Positions 21,851-34,300 of a DNA stretch of 64,000 nt are shown piece by piece (position 1 is the first letter of the stretch; every line of letters starts with the position of its first letter). Under the pieces are notes generated by a model. That model was not told the DNA's origin, made no database searches, and saw only the letters and a program-made list of their open reading frames with translations. The translations under genes were made by a program, and so were the position numbers. The DNA comes from Rosa chinensis (Eukaryota > Streptophyta > Magnoliopsida > Rosales > Rosaceae): positions 64,808,397 to 64,872,396 of the forward strand of contig NC_037088.1 of assembly GCF_002994745.2 (NCBI RefSeq), in the 5' to 3' direction.

Positions 21851-24618
21851 ATGTATCATGCGTCTCAAACGGACATTCTAGCCAAAAGTTAGTCAAATCT
21901 AATTCAAAATCAAAGCCTGACTTTTCGCACGAGAAACCTGAAAAGTCCAAAACCAAATCTTTTTGAATATTCCAGAGGCTAGTAACCTGATTACGTGTGA
22001 GTTACTTATTTTCCAATCACTCTTCTTAATTTCACGCCGCTTCTTTATTTTTCTAGTTTTTCGGCTAAACCAGACTCATTCTTGTCCTTCATCACGCCGC
22101 CGTTTCCTCTAAATGCTGTAAATTGGGACACGTTCGTCGGTCCAAGATATAAGGACAGAAATGGAAACGTTAGGCTTACGTGTGCAGTAGTACGAGCGGT
22201 GAAACTCTATATAAGTAGAGTTTCCTTTCTGTTAAAAAATGGGGGATCAAAGATAGGTGGGTTTAAGACCATCTTTACCATTAATACCGGAGTTCTTGAG
22301 GTCCAAATTCAAACCACACCTGGAGATACCGTTTTGGAAAGATGGCCTTAAACCCACCTATCTTTACCATTAATACCGGAGTTCTTGAGGTCCAAATTCA
22401 AACCACACCTGGAGATACCATTAATACCATTATGGAAATGTATCATGCGTCTCAAACAGATATTCTGGCCAAAAATTAATTAAATCTGATTCAAAATCAA
22501 AGCCTGACTTTTCGCACGAGAAACCCAAAAAGTCCAAAACCAAATCTTCTTGAATATTCCAGCAGCTAGTAACCTGATTACGTGTGAGTTACCTATTTTC
22601 CAATCACTCTTCTTAATTTCACGCCGCTTCTTTATTTTTCTAGTTTTCGGCTAAACCAGGTCCATTCTCGTCCTCCATCACGCCGCCATTTCCTCTAAAT
22701 GCTGTAAATAGGGACACGTTCGTCGGTCCAAGATATGAGGACAGAAATGGAAACGGTAGGCTTACGTGTGCAGCACTACGAGCGATGAAACTCTATATAA
22801 GTAAAGTTTCCTTTCTGTTAAAAAATGGGGGATCAAAGAGAGGTGGGTTTAAGGCCATCCTTCCCATTAATACCGGAGTTCTTGAGGTCCAGATTCAAAC
22901 CACATCTGGAGATACTGTTCTGGAAAGATGGCCTTAAACCCACCTATCTTTACCATTAATACCGGAGTTCTTGAAGTCCAGATTCAAACCACACCTGGAG
23001 ATACCATTAATACCATTATGGAAATGTATCATGCGTCTCAAACAGACATTCTGGCTAAAAGTTAATCAAATCTGATTCAAAATCAAAACCTGACTTTTCG
23101 CACGAGAAACCTGAAAAGTCCAAAACCAAATCTTCTTGAATATTCCAGCAGCTAGTAACCTGATTACATGTGAGTTACCTATTTTCCAATCACTCTTCTT
23201 AATTTCACGCCGCTTCTTTATTTTTCTAGTTTTCGGCTAAACCAGGTCCATTCTCGTCCTACATCATGCCGCCGTTTCCTCTAAATGTTGTAAATTGGGA
23301 CAAGTTCGTCGGTCCAAGATATGAGGACAAAAATGGAAACGTTAGGCTTACGTGTGCAGCACTACGAGCGATGAAACTCTATATAAGTAGAGTTTCCTTT
23401 CTGTTAAAAAATGGGGGATCAAAGAGAGGTGGGTTTAAGGCCATCCTTACCATTAATACCGGAGTTCTTGAGGTCCAGATTCAAACCACAGCTAGAGATA
23501 TTGTTCTGGAAAGATGGCCTTAAACCCACCTATCTTTACCATTAATACCGGAGTTCTTGAGGTCCAGATTCAAACCACACCTGGAGATACCATTAATACC
23601 ATTATGGAAATGTATCATGCGTCTCAAACGGATATTCTGGTCAAAAGTTAATCAAATCATATTCAAAATCAAAGCTTGACTTTTCGCACGAGAAACCCGA
23701 AAAGTCCAAAACCAAATCTTCTTGAATATGAATATTCCAGCGGCTAGTAACCTGATTACGTGTGAGTTACATATTTTCCAATCAGTCTTCTTAATTTCAT
23801 GCCGCTTCTTTATTTTTCTAGTTTTTTGGCTAAATTAGGCCAATTCTCGTCCTACATCACGCTGTCGTTTCCTCTAAATGCTGTAAATTGGGACACGTTC
23901 GTCGGTCCAAGATATGAGGACAGAAATGGAAACGTTAGGCTTACGTGTGCAACACTATGAGCGGTGAAACTCTATATAAGTAGAGTTTCCTTTCTGTTAA
24001 AAAATGGGGGATCAAAGATAGGTGGGTTTAAGGCCATCTTTACCATTAATACCGGAGTTCTTGAGGTCCAGATTCAAACCACACCTGGAGATACCGAGTT
24101 GATTGTGTCGGCGAGAGCCGGGCTAAGGGAGTTTTTGGGTGAAGACAACCAAAAGAAAGAGCTGCAACATTTTTATGAAATGATGGATAAGAGATCAGTT
24201 GTCTTTTCTCTTTTTATTGTGAAGTTTTTACTATTAATTTTTTTAGTGAAAAGCAGAGAAATTTTATTAACACATCTCTAAATACTTAATACTCATTGAA
24301 ATTTTTCTACATTTAAAATTAGATTATATGGGTATGTGAAATGACTAAAAAGACATTCATATTAGAAAAGGAACTACAGTTGGAATATGTTCAATAGCTT
24401 TTTTTTTTTTTTTGAATAAGTTTAATAGCTTTTAATATTGTTATAAATTATGCATTACAAATTCTTATGATTGTTCATATTGTTTCATGGTATCTAATAG
24501 ATAGAAAGAAAATAAAAACTAGTATGATATATATAAGGCAGAAATATCACTTTGTTTCGCTCGACACTTTGGTCATCCGACTTTTAAAATCTTCACTTTG
24601 GTCATCAAACTATACCAC
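21851..24618. repeat. Tandem array I: four ~586-bp units plus tail
   Basis: The phrase ATGTATCATGCGTCTCAAAC recurs at 21851, 22438, 23024 and 23610. Each unit carries a promoter-like palindrome CTCTATATAAGTAGAG and then an open frame. The first three units (type A) end in GDTVLERWP after a 19-bp inverted repeat; the last (type B) runs on through ELIVSARAGLREFLGEDNQK. An AT-rich tail with a T-run (24290-24618) follows. The array originally continued into 31389, before the LTR element landed at 24618. Confidence 0.85.
23964..24281 (+). CDS. Type B ORF of array I (105 codons), unidentified
   Basis: Frame: MKLYISRVSFLLKNGGSK..., then VLEVQIQTTPGDTELIVSA, then GLREFLGEDNQKKELQHFYE. Its first residues overlap the TATA-like palindrome, so this start is unlikely to be used as such. 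The part from TELIVSA onward has a normal-looking amino-acid mix and is conserved in three further copies at 32191, 33809 and 35427. One of those has a stop after EDNQ. I do not recognise the family; it may be an exon fragment. Confidence 0.25.
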   Translation: MKLYISRVSFLLKNGGSKIGGFKAIFTINTGVLEVQIQTTPGDTELIVSARAGLREFLGEDNQKKELQHFYEMMDKRSVVFSLFIVKFLLLIFLVKSREILLTHL

Positions 24619-26607
24619 TGATAGGAGCATTTTAATGCGACGTTTTAACTGCATTTCCCTACATTTCTTACGTTATTTCCTTATTAAAATCCTGTTTAGG
24701 AAAGTTTCCATTCTTTGATTGGGAAAGTTCCTATTTGTAGAAAGTTTATATTTTTGTAGTTTCTATTTATCATTTTTAGTAAGTTGCCATTTTTCATTTT
24801 AGGAAAGTTTCTATTTTTCTTATTAGTTTCTATTTTTAGGACCTCCAAGCAAGTGGAAAATCTTGAGGAGGAAAATCAAAGTTGCAACCAAGTGGAAAAT
24901 CTTGAGGAGGAAAATCAAAGTTGCAACCAAGTGGAAAATCTTGAGGAGGAAAATCAAAGTTGCAACTAAGTGGAAAATCTTGAGGAGGAAAATCAAAGTT
25001 GCAACTAAGTGGAAAATCTTGAGGAGGAAAATCAAAGTTGCAACCAAGTGGAAAATCTTGAGGAGGAAAATCAATTCAAGTTGAACAAGTGATAAACAAG
25101 TGGGAAGATATTTTTTACAAATTTGTCTAACATATCTAGCCCTTCATTTATGTTCATCTCCACCCTCCATTCATCATTTTTTTGGCTATAAATACACTTC
25201 TCCTCTCACTCTCAAAATACCAATTCCTTCATCCATTCCATCTTCTTTGTCTCTCCATTTCCTTTCCATTTTTCTATACACCAATTCCTTCATCCATTCC
25301 ATCTTCTTTGTCTCTCCATTTCCTTTCCATTTTTCTATACACCAATTCCTTCATCCATCTCATCTCCTTGTCTCACCATTTCCTCTCCATTTTCCTTAGT
25401 CACCATTTCCTATACACAATTCCTTCATCCATTCCATCTCCTTGTCCCTCCATTTCCTCTCCATATTTCTTTTTCATTCTCTAGTTTTAAGTTTCTGCAT
25501 TTTCAAGCAAAGAGAGGAAGAAGAAGGAGCCGTGAAGATCATATCCTCCATCATCCACCTTGAAGGCTTGCTTCCAAGATTCAAGATCCAACCATCTAGC
25601 TCTCCATCTCCATCTCCACTCACGGTGTAATTCGTTCCTTTTCCTTGTAACCTTTTTGGTTTCCTTGTTTGATTTCGTATGAACTTGTTTCTAGTTAACA
25701 ATAATGTTTAGGGCAAAGTTTAAGCTCAATTTCTATGTTTAAATAAATTTTTCGAATTCTATAATTGTGATTCTAAGTTGCTTATGTGAGTTTGTTCGAT
25801 TAAATTTGCTTTACAGAAAACTTTTATATGATTATTTTATTTGGGTCGACACTTATAAGATTTGCATGTAATTGGTGCTAGGTTTAAGAACATGAAATCG
25901 ACTTTTCGTTTTGTGTAACTTGAATCAAAAGTAGTAAAGGTTCTGGACAAGAATCGAATTTAATTGAAGAGGATTGCAATTAGGTGGACTTTTCCATAAC
26001 TAAGTTGTACACTTGAGTTGATAGCCTTTCTCTATGTCTAATGCGTTGAACATGTCATGATTGACTAGCTTTCTAGGGCTTGATTGCATGTTTGATAGAA
26101 TTAATCTAGGTGCTTTCGCTTAGGTTAATTAGCATTGAAAAGTAAAATATGGGAAATCATTTGCTTTCGAATGTTTCACATGATCAACTCCTCTCTCATG
26201 ACTTGGAAGAACAATTATAGGGTTTGAATCAAATTTGATTACATGGAATTGATTTTGATCTTTGTTCCTTGCGTTCCACCCTTGTATATATGTTTTTACA
26301 TTTTCTTTATTTTTATTTATTTTAATTTTAATTTTAAGAATCCTAATCCCCCCTTATTTGTGTTTACTTGTATATATTTATTCTTTATTTTATTTTTGTA
26401 AATAATACTTTATTATTTTAATTCTTTATTTGTTTATACAATTGTATATATTTATATTCTTTATTTTATTTTTGTAAATAATACTTTTCTTTATTTGTTT
26501 CACAATTACAAGTGTACCCTCAATCCCCGGATAGAACGATCCCTATTTGCTTATACTACTAACGATATTTTCAGGGTTAAATTGCGCGCTTCCCAAAAGC
26601 GACGTCA
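24619..26607 (+). repeat. 5' LTR (1989 bp)
   Basis: Contains six 39-bp minisatellite units (24849-25073), a TATA box in GGCTATAAATACAC (near 25183) and a pyrimidine-rich segment with ~60-bp repeats built on ATTCCTTCATCCATTCCATC (25222-25460). The several 60-100 codon ORFs it contains are side effects of these repeats. Confidence 0.93.
24849..25080. repeat. 39-bp minisatellite, 6 units (5' LTR)
   Basis: The unit starts CAAGTGGAAAATCTTGAGG and ends in AAAGTTGCAAC. Because 39 is a multiple of three, several frames stay open through it. Confidence 0.95.
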
Positions 26608-26632
26608 ATTTTTGGCGCCGTTGCCGGGGATT
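26608..26632 (+). other. Primer-binding site region
   Basis: The sequence TTTTTGGCGCCGTTGCCGGGG directly follows the 5' LTR. The TGGCGCCGTTGCCGGGG core is found after the 5' LTR of many plant Tat/Athila-type gypsy elements. Confidence 0.75.
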
Positions 26633-29438
26633 GAAAAATCACTTGTTAAATTGTGTCATTTATTGTATATATTTGTTGTATATAAATTGTTTAAAACTTA
26701 GGTTAAATTAACTAGGATGTTATTTATATTATTGAACACGAATTATAATTGTAGGTTGTAAATTGAGAGGAATAGGTGAAGTCTCTTTTGTTAATATTGG
26801 CCTAAACCCCTTATTGGTACCTAGCTCAGGTCCCTTAAGGTTGAGGGCGGCCTTTATTAACACTTGTTGAACTGTCTTCACACTTATGAACTTTTTCATC
26901 TTAGTAAGAAAGCCTATGTGAAATGGTGTCTAGGAAGGGGACAACGTTCATGACGGGTTTTTGAATCCAGAAGTGCTTGCAAATGGGCGTAAACCACTAT
27001 GTGGGAGTAGCTCATGCCAAAATGGATTTTTCCTCTCGTGTTCGCCCTCCCTCACCTGGTCATTTCAGTAAGGTTGCCCAAACGATTTGAAAGGGAGTTT
27101 GTGTCTAGGCGACTATACTTGGGCCGCACGTCCACTTGATTTACCGCTTGGAATTTGATTTGATATCAATAATGTTTATAATAAAAGAAATACTTGTGAA
27201 TACTCTATACGTGTAAATTATTTTGTTGTTTCACACTTTAAACTTGTAAAAATATTTTTCACGTTTTATACTCACTTGAGTACTTAACTTGTGTCTTATG
27301 TACAATATACTTGTTAATTATACTTGTAGTTTGTAATTAATAGTTATACTTGTTTTTATTTTGTATTTCTTTGTTAATTATAGTTACTAACTTTAATTAA
27401 TGGAGGTACAAGTCTAGGCTGAAAGACTATAAACATTAAGCGCTGCTTGGGAGGCAACCCAATTCCGAAGTAGCTGTGGAGGAGTCGTCAACGCAGATTT
27501 GCTTTCTCTTTCCCTTTTACTTCTCCAATTTTCCTTTGTTTTAGTAGTCATTTTCGTAAATTTCATCCCTATATGCTTAAGTGTCTCATTGCATGCTAAT
27601 AATTGATTACATTGAGGACAATGCAATATTTAAGTGTGGGGGAAGGGATTTACACTTTTATCTTGAGTCATATATATTGAAAAAATACAAAAAAAAAAAT
27701 TCGAAAAATGTCAAAAATTTAAAAAATTTTGGTTACTTTTGTTTTTGTTTTTGAGTCTTAGGATGCCCTTGCAACTGTCTAGGATGATTCTATATCTCTG
27801 AAATCATGATTAAAAGAGGATCACAAAATTGAGATGATTTTTAAAATGGTATTCTTTGGTTAATTGAGATATATGAAAAATGCATGCATGTGTAGTGGAT
27901 ATGGATTTCGTAACCTTGGTACAGAATATGAGCATGTTAGGATGAGTTTTGATTCATAAAAGTCCATGTGAGATATTTGAGCCATGTCCCTTTTTCTTGG
28001 AGTGATAAATGAAAAATATTCTTAATTTCTTGGCAATATTTTGATGATCTCATTATTCTTTCCTCTTGATTGACTACTTGCCATAGATTAAGTTTGATGG
28101 ACTAGAGAATGCTAGAATTCACTCTTGTGCTTGTTGAAACGTTATATCAATACATGGCCCTGATTCTGGAAGGGATAGAGGCAACCTAGGAATTACCACC
28201 ATTGCTAAATAAGCATGTGTCCCTATTTGTGCCCGTCGTGGGACTCCTTTAGATAAACCCCTTTGAGCTTACATTAAGCCTTTTCTTTCATCACCCTTAA
28301 AATCCTTAACCCTGAACCTTAGTATAGCTACACTCCTACCCTTTGTTCTAAAAACATAGCGGAGCTATATTTTGGGACTTTACTTGAGGATTTGGCATTG
28401 AGAAAGAAGATTGAGAAGAGGTGAAAGTTCAAGTGTGGGGGTAGACTTGTCCATGAGAAAAAAAAATTAAAATTATGTGAAAGCCGTGAAAAAGAAATGA
28501 AAAAGAAAAAAAAAATGCGTACGGCTAGAAAATTAAAAGAAAGAAAAGAAAAAAAATGTATATGGATTTTAGTCCTCCATACTTAGTGAGTTTGGAGTTT
28601 GTTTTGAATTGAAGACCCACTATTGGAAAATTTGGTCTTTGTCCAATTCACTAGTTCGAGGGAAGTTTAGAGTGAAGATTTGGCCCAACATGAAGACATT
28701 AGGCCCTTTCATAAAACCTCTATGGGATGTGACGTTTTGATATATCTTGGTGGATTTCTAGAAGTCTCTACATCTACATGAGCTCTGCTAGGTTTTTAGG
28801 ACACTTTGTGAAATTCCTTACTTTTCGTTTCTTAAAACCTTGAGCCTTGGCCCCATTACAACCCTTAATAAGACCTTCTTGATCCTTAAGATGGGACAGC
28901 CTTTGATTTGTGGAGATGAGTTACAAGAGTTGAACCTATGGCTTGGGTCCATCCGTGCAAGTAGTTGATATCCTTCATGAGATCTTTTCAAAAAAATTAT
29001 ATTCACAAAGTGCTTTTCGTTTCTTATATATGTGAGCTATTTGATTGCCTCAAAATATTTTCTCTCACATATAATTGAGTGATTATAAGCTTTTAAGCAT
29101 GGTCTTGAATTCTGAGAGAAGAAAGAGTGGATATACCTTGTGAGGATATGAATCATACTTGTTCGAAGCATGCTTAACAGAAACCATCACCATTATTACA
29201 ACCAAGTCCTACTTGTGTATGTGTGGATTATATGTTTTAATTAACTCTTGAATATCTACATATTGATTCTTGGTTGAGTGCTAGTCTTGATGTTGTGAAA
29301 GTAGGAGATTTCTGAGACAAAAAGTTGAAGGGCAATAGAGTCATTGTTTTTGTAGAGTCTTTAATTTTCGTTGAGTCTTAGTGTGTGTCTTAGTGTGATT
29401 TTGCTAAGGGACTAGCAAAAGCTAAGTGTGGGGGAATT
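26633..29438 (+). other. Non-coding interior of the LTR element
   Basis: No ORF above 70 codons and no retroviral-type domain. It contains the phrases ATTGAGGACAATGC (27614-27627) and AAGTGTGGGGG (27632-27642, again near 28433 and 29425), typical of the 3' internal part of Tat/Athila-group elements. The last occurrence, GTGTGGGGGAATT, directly precedes the 3' LTR and serves as the polypurine tract. Confidence 0.7.
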
Positions 29439-31388
29439 TGATAGGAGCATTTTAATGCGACGTTTTAACTGCATTTCCCTACATTTCTTACGTTATTTCC
29501 TTATTAAAATCCTGTTTAGGAAAGTTTCCATTCTTTGATTGGGAAAGTTCCTATTTGTAGAAAGTTTATATTTTTGTAGTTTCTATTTATCATTTTTAGT
29601 AAGTTGCCATTTTTCATTTTAGGAAAGTTTCTATTTTTCTTATTAGTTTCTATTTTTAGGACCTCCAAGCAAGTGGAAAATCTTGAGGAGGAAAATCAAA
29701 GTTGCAACCAAGTGGAAAATCTTGAGGAGGAAAATCAAAGTTGCAACTAAGTGGAAAATCTTGAGGAGGAAAATCAAAGTTGCAACTAAGTGGAAAATCT
29801 TGAGGAGGAAAATCAAAGTTGCAACCAAGTGGAAAATCTTGAGGAGGAAAATCAATTCAAGTTGAACAAGTGATAAACAAGTGGGAAGATATTTTTTACA
29901 AATTTGTCTAACATATCTAGCCCTTCATTTATGTTCATCTCCACCCTCCATTCATCATTTTTTTGGCTATAAATACACTTCTCCTCTCACTCTCAAAATA
30001 CCAATTCCTTCATCCATTCCATCTTCTTTGTCTCTCCATTTCCTTTCCATTTTTCTATACACCAATTCCTTCATCCATTCCATCTTCTTTGTCTCTCCAT
30101 TTCCTTTCCATTTTTCTATACACCAATTCCTTCATCCATCTCATCTCCTTGTCTCACCATTTCCTCTCCATTTTCCTTAGTCACCATTTCCTATACACAA
30201 TTCCTTCATCCATTCCATCTCCTTGTCCCTCCATTTCCTCTCCATATTTCTTTTTCATTCTCTAGTTTTAAGTTTCTGCATTTTCAAGCAAAGAGAGGAA
30301 GAAGAAGGAGCCGTGAAGATCATATCCTCCATCATCCACCTTGAAGGCTTGCTTCCAAGATTCAAGATCCAACCATCTAGCTCTCCATCTCCATCTCCAC
30401 TCACGGTGTAATTCGTTCCTTTTCCTTGTAACCTTTTTGGTTTCCTTGTTTGATTTCGTATGAACTTGTTTCTAGTTAACAATAATGTTTAGGGCAAAGT
30501 TTAAGCTCAATTTCTATGTTTAAATAAATTTTTCGAATTCTATAATTGTGATTCTAAGTTGCTTATGTGAGTTTGTTCGATTAAATTTGCTTTACAGAAA
30601 ACTTTTATATGATTATTTTATTTGGGTCGACACTTATAAGATTTGCATGTAATTGGTGCTAGGTTTAAGAACATGAAATCGACTTTTCGTTTTGTGTAAC
30701 TTGAATCAAAAGTAGTAAAGGTTCTGGACAAGAATCGAATTTAATTGAAGAGGATTGCAATTAGGTGGACTTTTCCATAACTAAGTTGTACACTTGAGTT
30801 GATAGCCTTTCTCTATGTCTAATGCGTTGAACATGTCATGATTGACTAGCTTTCTAGGGCTTGATTGCATGTTTGATAGAATTAATCTAGGTGCTTTCGC
30901 TTAGGTTAATTAGCATTGAAAAGTAAAATATGGGAAATCATTTGCTTTCGAATGTTTCACATGATCAACTCCTCTCTCATGACTTGGAAGAACAATTATA
31001 GGGTTTGAATCAAATTTGATTACATGGAATTGATTTTGATCTTTGTTCCTTGCGTTCCACCCTTGTATATATGTTTTTACATTTTCTTTATTTTTATTTA
31101 TTTTAATTTTAATTTTAAGAATCCTAATCCCCCCTTATTTGTGTTTACTTGTATATATTTATTCTTTATTTTATTTTTGTAAATAATACTTTATTATTTT
31201 AATTCTTTATTTGTTTATACAATTGTATATATTTATATTCTTTATTTTATTTTTGTAAATAATACTTTTCTTTATTTGTTTCACAATTACAAGTGTACCC
31301 TCAATCCCCGGATAGAACGATCCCTATTTGCTTATACTACTAACGATATTTTCAGGGTTAAATTGCGCGCTTCCCAAAAGCGACGTCA
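29439..31388 (+). repeat. 3' LTR (1950 bp)
   Basis: Collinear with the 5' LTR: offset 4820 before the minisatellite and 4781 after it, the difference being one 39-bp unit. All ORFs in the shared part have the same translations. Confidence 0.93.
29669..29861. repeat. 39-bp minisatellite, 5 units (3' LTR)
   Basis: Same unit as in the 5' LTR but one copy fewer. Confidence 0.95.
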
Positions 31389-34300
31389 ACCACATCGTTC
31401 TTATATCCCTTTCCAATCAAGTAGTCACTTAGACGGGTATACCACATCCGCCCGGATTGTTTCAATTCATAAAGTGAGCGTTTCAACTTAATTGCAAACG
31501 CACTCTATGGTTTAGAGTCACTTGAATTGGGTAATGCAAGGCCATTAGTAACCTGATTACGTGTGAGTTACCTATTTTTCGATCAATCTTCTTAATTTCA
31601 CGCCGCTTCTTTATTTTCTAGTTTTCGGCTAAACCAGGTCCATTCTTGTCCTACATCACGCCGCCGTTTCCTCTAAATGCTGTAAATTGGGACACGTTCG
31701 TCGGTCCAAGATGTGAGGACAAAAATGGAAACGTTAGGCTTACGTGTGCAGCACTACGAGCGATGAAACTCTATATAAGTAGAGTTTCCTTTCTGTTAAA
31801 AAAAGGGGGATCAAAGAGAGGTGGGTTTAAGGCCATCCTTACCATTAATACCGAAGTTCTTGAGGTCCAGATTCAAACCACATCTGGAGATACCGTTCTG
31901 GAAAGATGGCCTTAAACCCACCTATCTTTACCATTAATACCGGAGTTCTTGAGGTCCAGATTCAAACCACACCTGGAGATACCATTAATACCATAATGGA
32001 AATGTATCATGCGTCTCAAACGGATATTCTAGCCAAAAGTTAATCAAATCATATTCAAAATCAAAGCTTGACTTTTCGCACGAGAAACCCGAAAAGTCCA
32101 AAACCAAATCTTCTTGAATATGAATATTCCAGCGGCTAGTAACCTGATTACGTGTGAGTTACATATTTTCCAATCAGTCTTCTTAATTTCATGCCGCTTC
32201 TTTATTTTTCTAGTTTTTTGGCTAAATTAGGCCAATTCTCGTCCTACATCACGCTGTCGTTTCCTCTAAATGCTGTAAATTGGGACACGTTCGTCGGTCC
32301 AAGATATGAGGATAGAAATGGAAACGTTAGGCTTACGTGTGCAACACTATGGGCGGTGAAACTCTATATAAGTAGAGTTTCCTTTCTGTTAAAAAATGGG
32401 GGATCAAAGATAGGTGGGTTTAAGGCCATCTTTACCATTAATACCGGAGTTCTTGAGGTCCAGATTCAAACCACACCTGGAGATACCGAGTTGATTGTGT
32501 CGGCGAGAGCCGGGCTAAGGGAGTTTTTGGGTGAAGACAACCAAAAGAAAGAGCTGCAACATTTTTATGAAATGATGGATAAGAGATCAGTTGTCTTTTC
32601 TCTTTTTATTGTGAAGTTTTTACTATTAAATTTTTTTAGTGAAAAGCAGAGAAATTTTATTAACACATCTCTAAATACTCAATACTCATTGAAATTTTTC
32701 TACATTTAAAATTAGATTATATGGGTATGTGAAATGAGTAAAAAGACATTCATATTAGAAAAGGAACTACAGTTGGAATATGTTCAATAGCTTTTTTTTT
32801 TTTTTTTGAATAAGTTTAATAGTTTTTAATATTGTTATAAATTATGCATTACAAATTCTTATGATTGTTCATATTGTTTCCTGGTATCTAATAGATAGAA
32901 AGAAAATAAAAACTAGTATGATATATATAAGGCAGAAATATCACTTTGTTTCGCTCGACACTTTGGTCATCCGACTTTTAAAATCTTCACTTTGGTCATC
33001 AAACTATACCACATCGTTCTTATATCCCTTTCCAATCAAGTAGTCACTTAGACGGGTATACCACATCCGCCCGGATTGTTTCAATTCATAAAGTGAGCGT
33101 TTCAACTTAATTGCAAACGCACTCTATGGTTTAGAGTCACTTGAATTGGGTAATGCAAGGCCATTAGTAACCTGATTACGTGTGAGTTACCTATTTTTCG
33201 ATCAATCTTCTTAATTTCACGCCGCTTCTTTATTTTCTAGTTTTCGGCTAAACCAGGTCCATTCTTGTCCTACATCACGCCGCCGTTTCCTCTAAATGCT
33301 GTAAATTGGGACACGTTCGTCGGTCCAAGATGTGAGGACAAAAATGGAAACGTTAGGCTTACGTGTGCAGCACTACGAGCGATGAAACTCTATATAAGTA
33401 GAGTTTCCTTTCTGTTAAAAAAAGGGGATCAAAGAGAGGTGGGTTTAAGGCCATCCTTACCATTAATACCGAAGTTCTTGAGGTCCAGATTCAAACCACA
33501 TCTGGAGATACCGTTCTGGAAAGATGGCCTTAAACCCACCTATCTTTACCATTAATACCGGAGTTCTTGAGGTCCAGATTCAAACCACACCTGGAGATAC
33601 CATTAATACCATAATGGAAATGTATCATGCGTCTCAAACGGATATTCTAGCCAAAAGTTAATCAAATCATATTCAAAATCAAAGCTTGACTTTTCGCACG
33701 AGAAACCCGAAAAGTCCAAAACCAAATCTTCTTGAATATGAATATTCCAGCGGCTAGTAACCTGATTACGTGTGAGTTACATATTTTCCAATCAGTCTTC
33801 TTAATTTCATGCCGCTTCTTTATTTTTCTAGTTTTTTGGCTAAATTAGGCCAATTCTCGTCCTACATCACGCTGTCGTTTCCTCTAAATGCTGTAAATTG
33901 GGACACGTTCGTCGGTCCAAGATATGAGGATAGAAATGGAAACGTTAGGCTTACGTGTGCAACACTATGGGCGGTGAAACTCTATATAAGTAGAGTTTCC
34001 TTTCTGTTAAAAAATGGGGGATCAAAGATAGGTGGGTTTAAGGCCATCTTTACCATTAATACCGGAGTTCTTGAGGTCCAGATTCAAACCACACCTGGAG
34101 ATACCGAGTTGATTGTGTCGGCGAGAGCCGGGCTAAGGGAGTTTTTGGGTGAAGACAACCAAAAGAAAGAGCTGCAACATTTTTATGAAATGATGGATAA
34201 GAGATCAGTTGTCTTTTCTCTTTTTATTGTGAAGTTTTTACTATTAATTTTTTTTAGTGAAAAGCAGAGAAATTTTATTAACACATCTCTAAATACTTAA

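Larger units (their letters stand above)
24619..31388 (+). mobile_element. Young non-autonomous LTR retrotransposon (LARD-like)
   Basis: Two LTRs (24619-26607 and 29439-31388) both start TGATAGGAGC and end AAGCGACGTCA. A perfect 5-bp target duplication ACCAC flanks them (24614-24618 and 31389-31393). The PBS region after LTR 1 reads TTTTTGGCGCCGTTGCCGGGG, as in Tat/Athila-group gypsy elements. A purine tract precedes LTR 2. The 2.83-kb interior has no gag or pol. The LTRs look the same apart from one 39-bp minisatellite unit, so the insertion is recent. It interrupts the composite tandem array. Confidence 0.93.

Noticed and set aside
24849..25080. Regular direct repeats resembling a CRISPR array
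   Set aside because: Units are contiguous with no unique spacers, and the sequence is a plant LTR.
24823..25084. Overlapping 73- and 83-codon ORFs on both strands (repeated at 29643-29865)
   Set aside because: They come from the 39-bp minisatellite, whose length is a multiple of three. Not genes.
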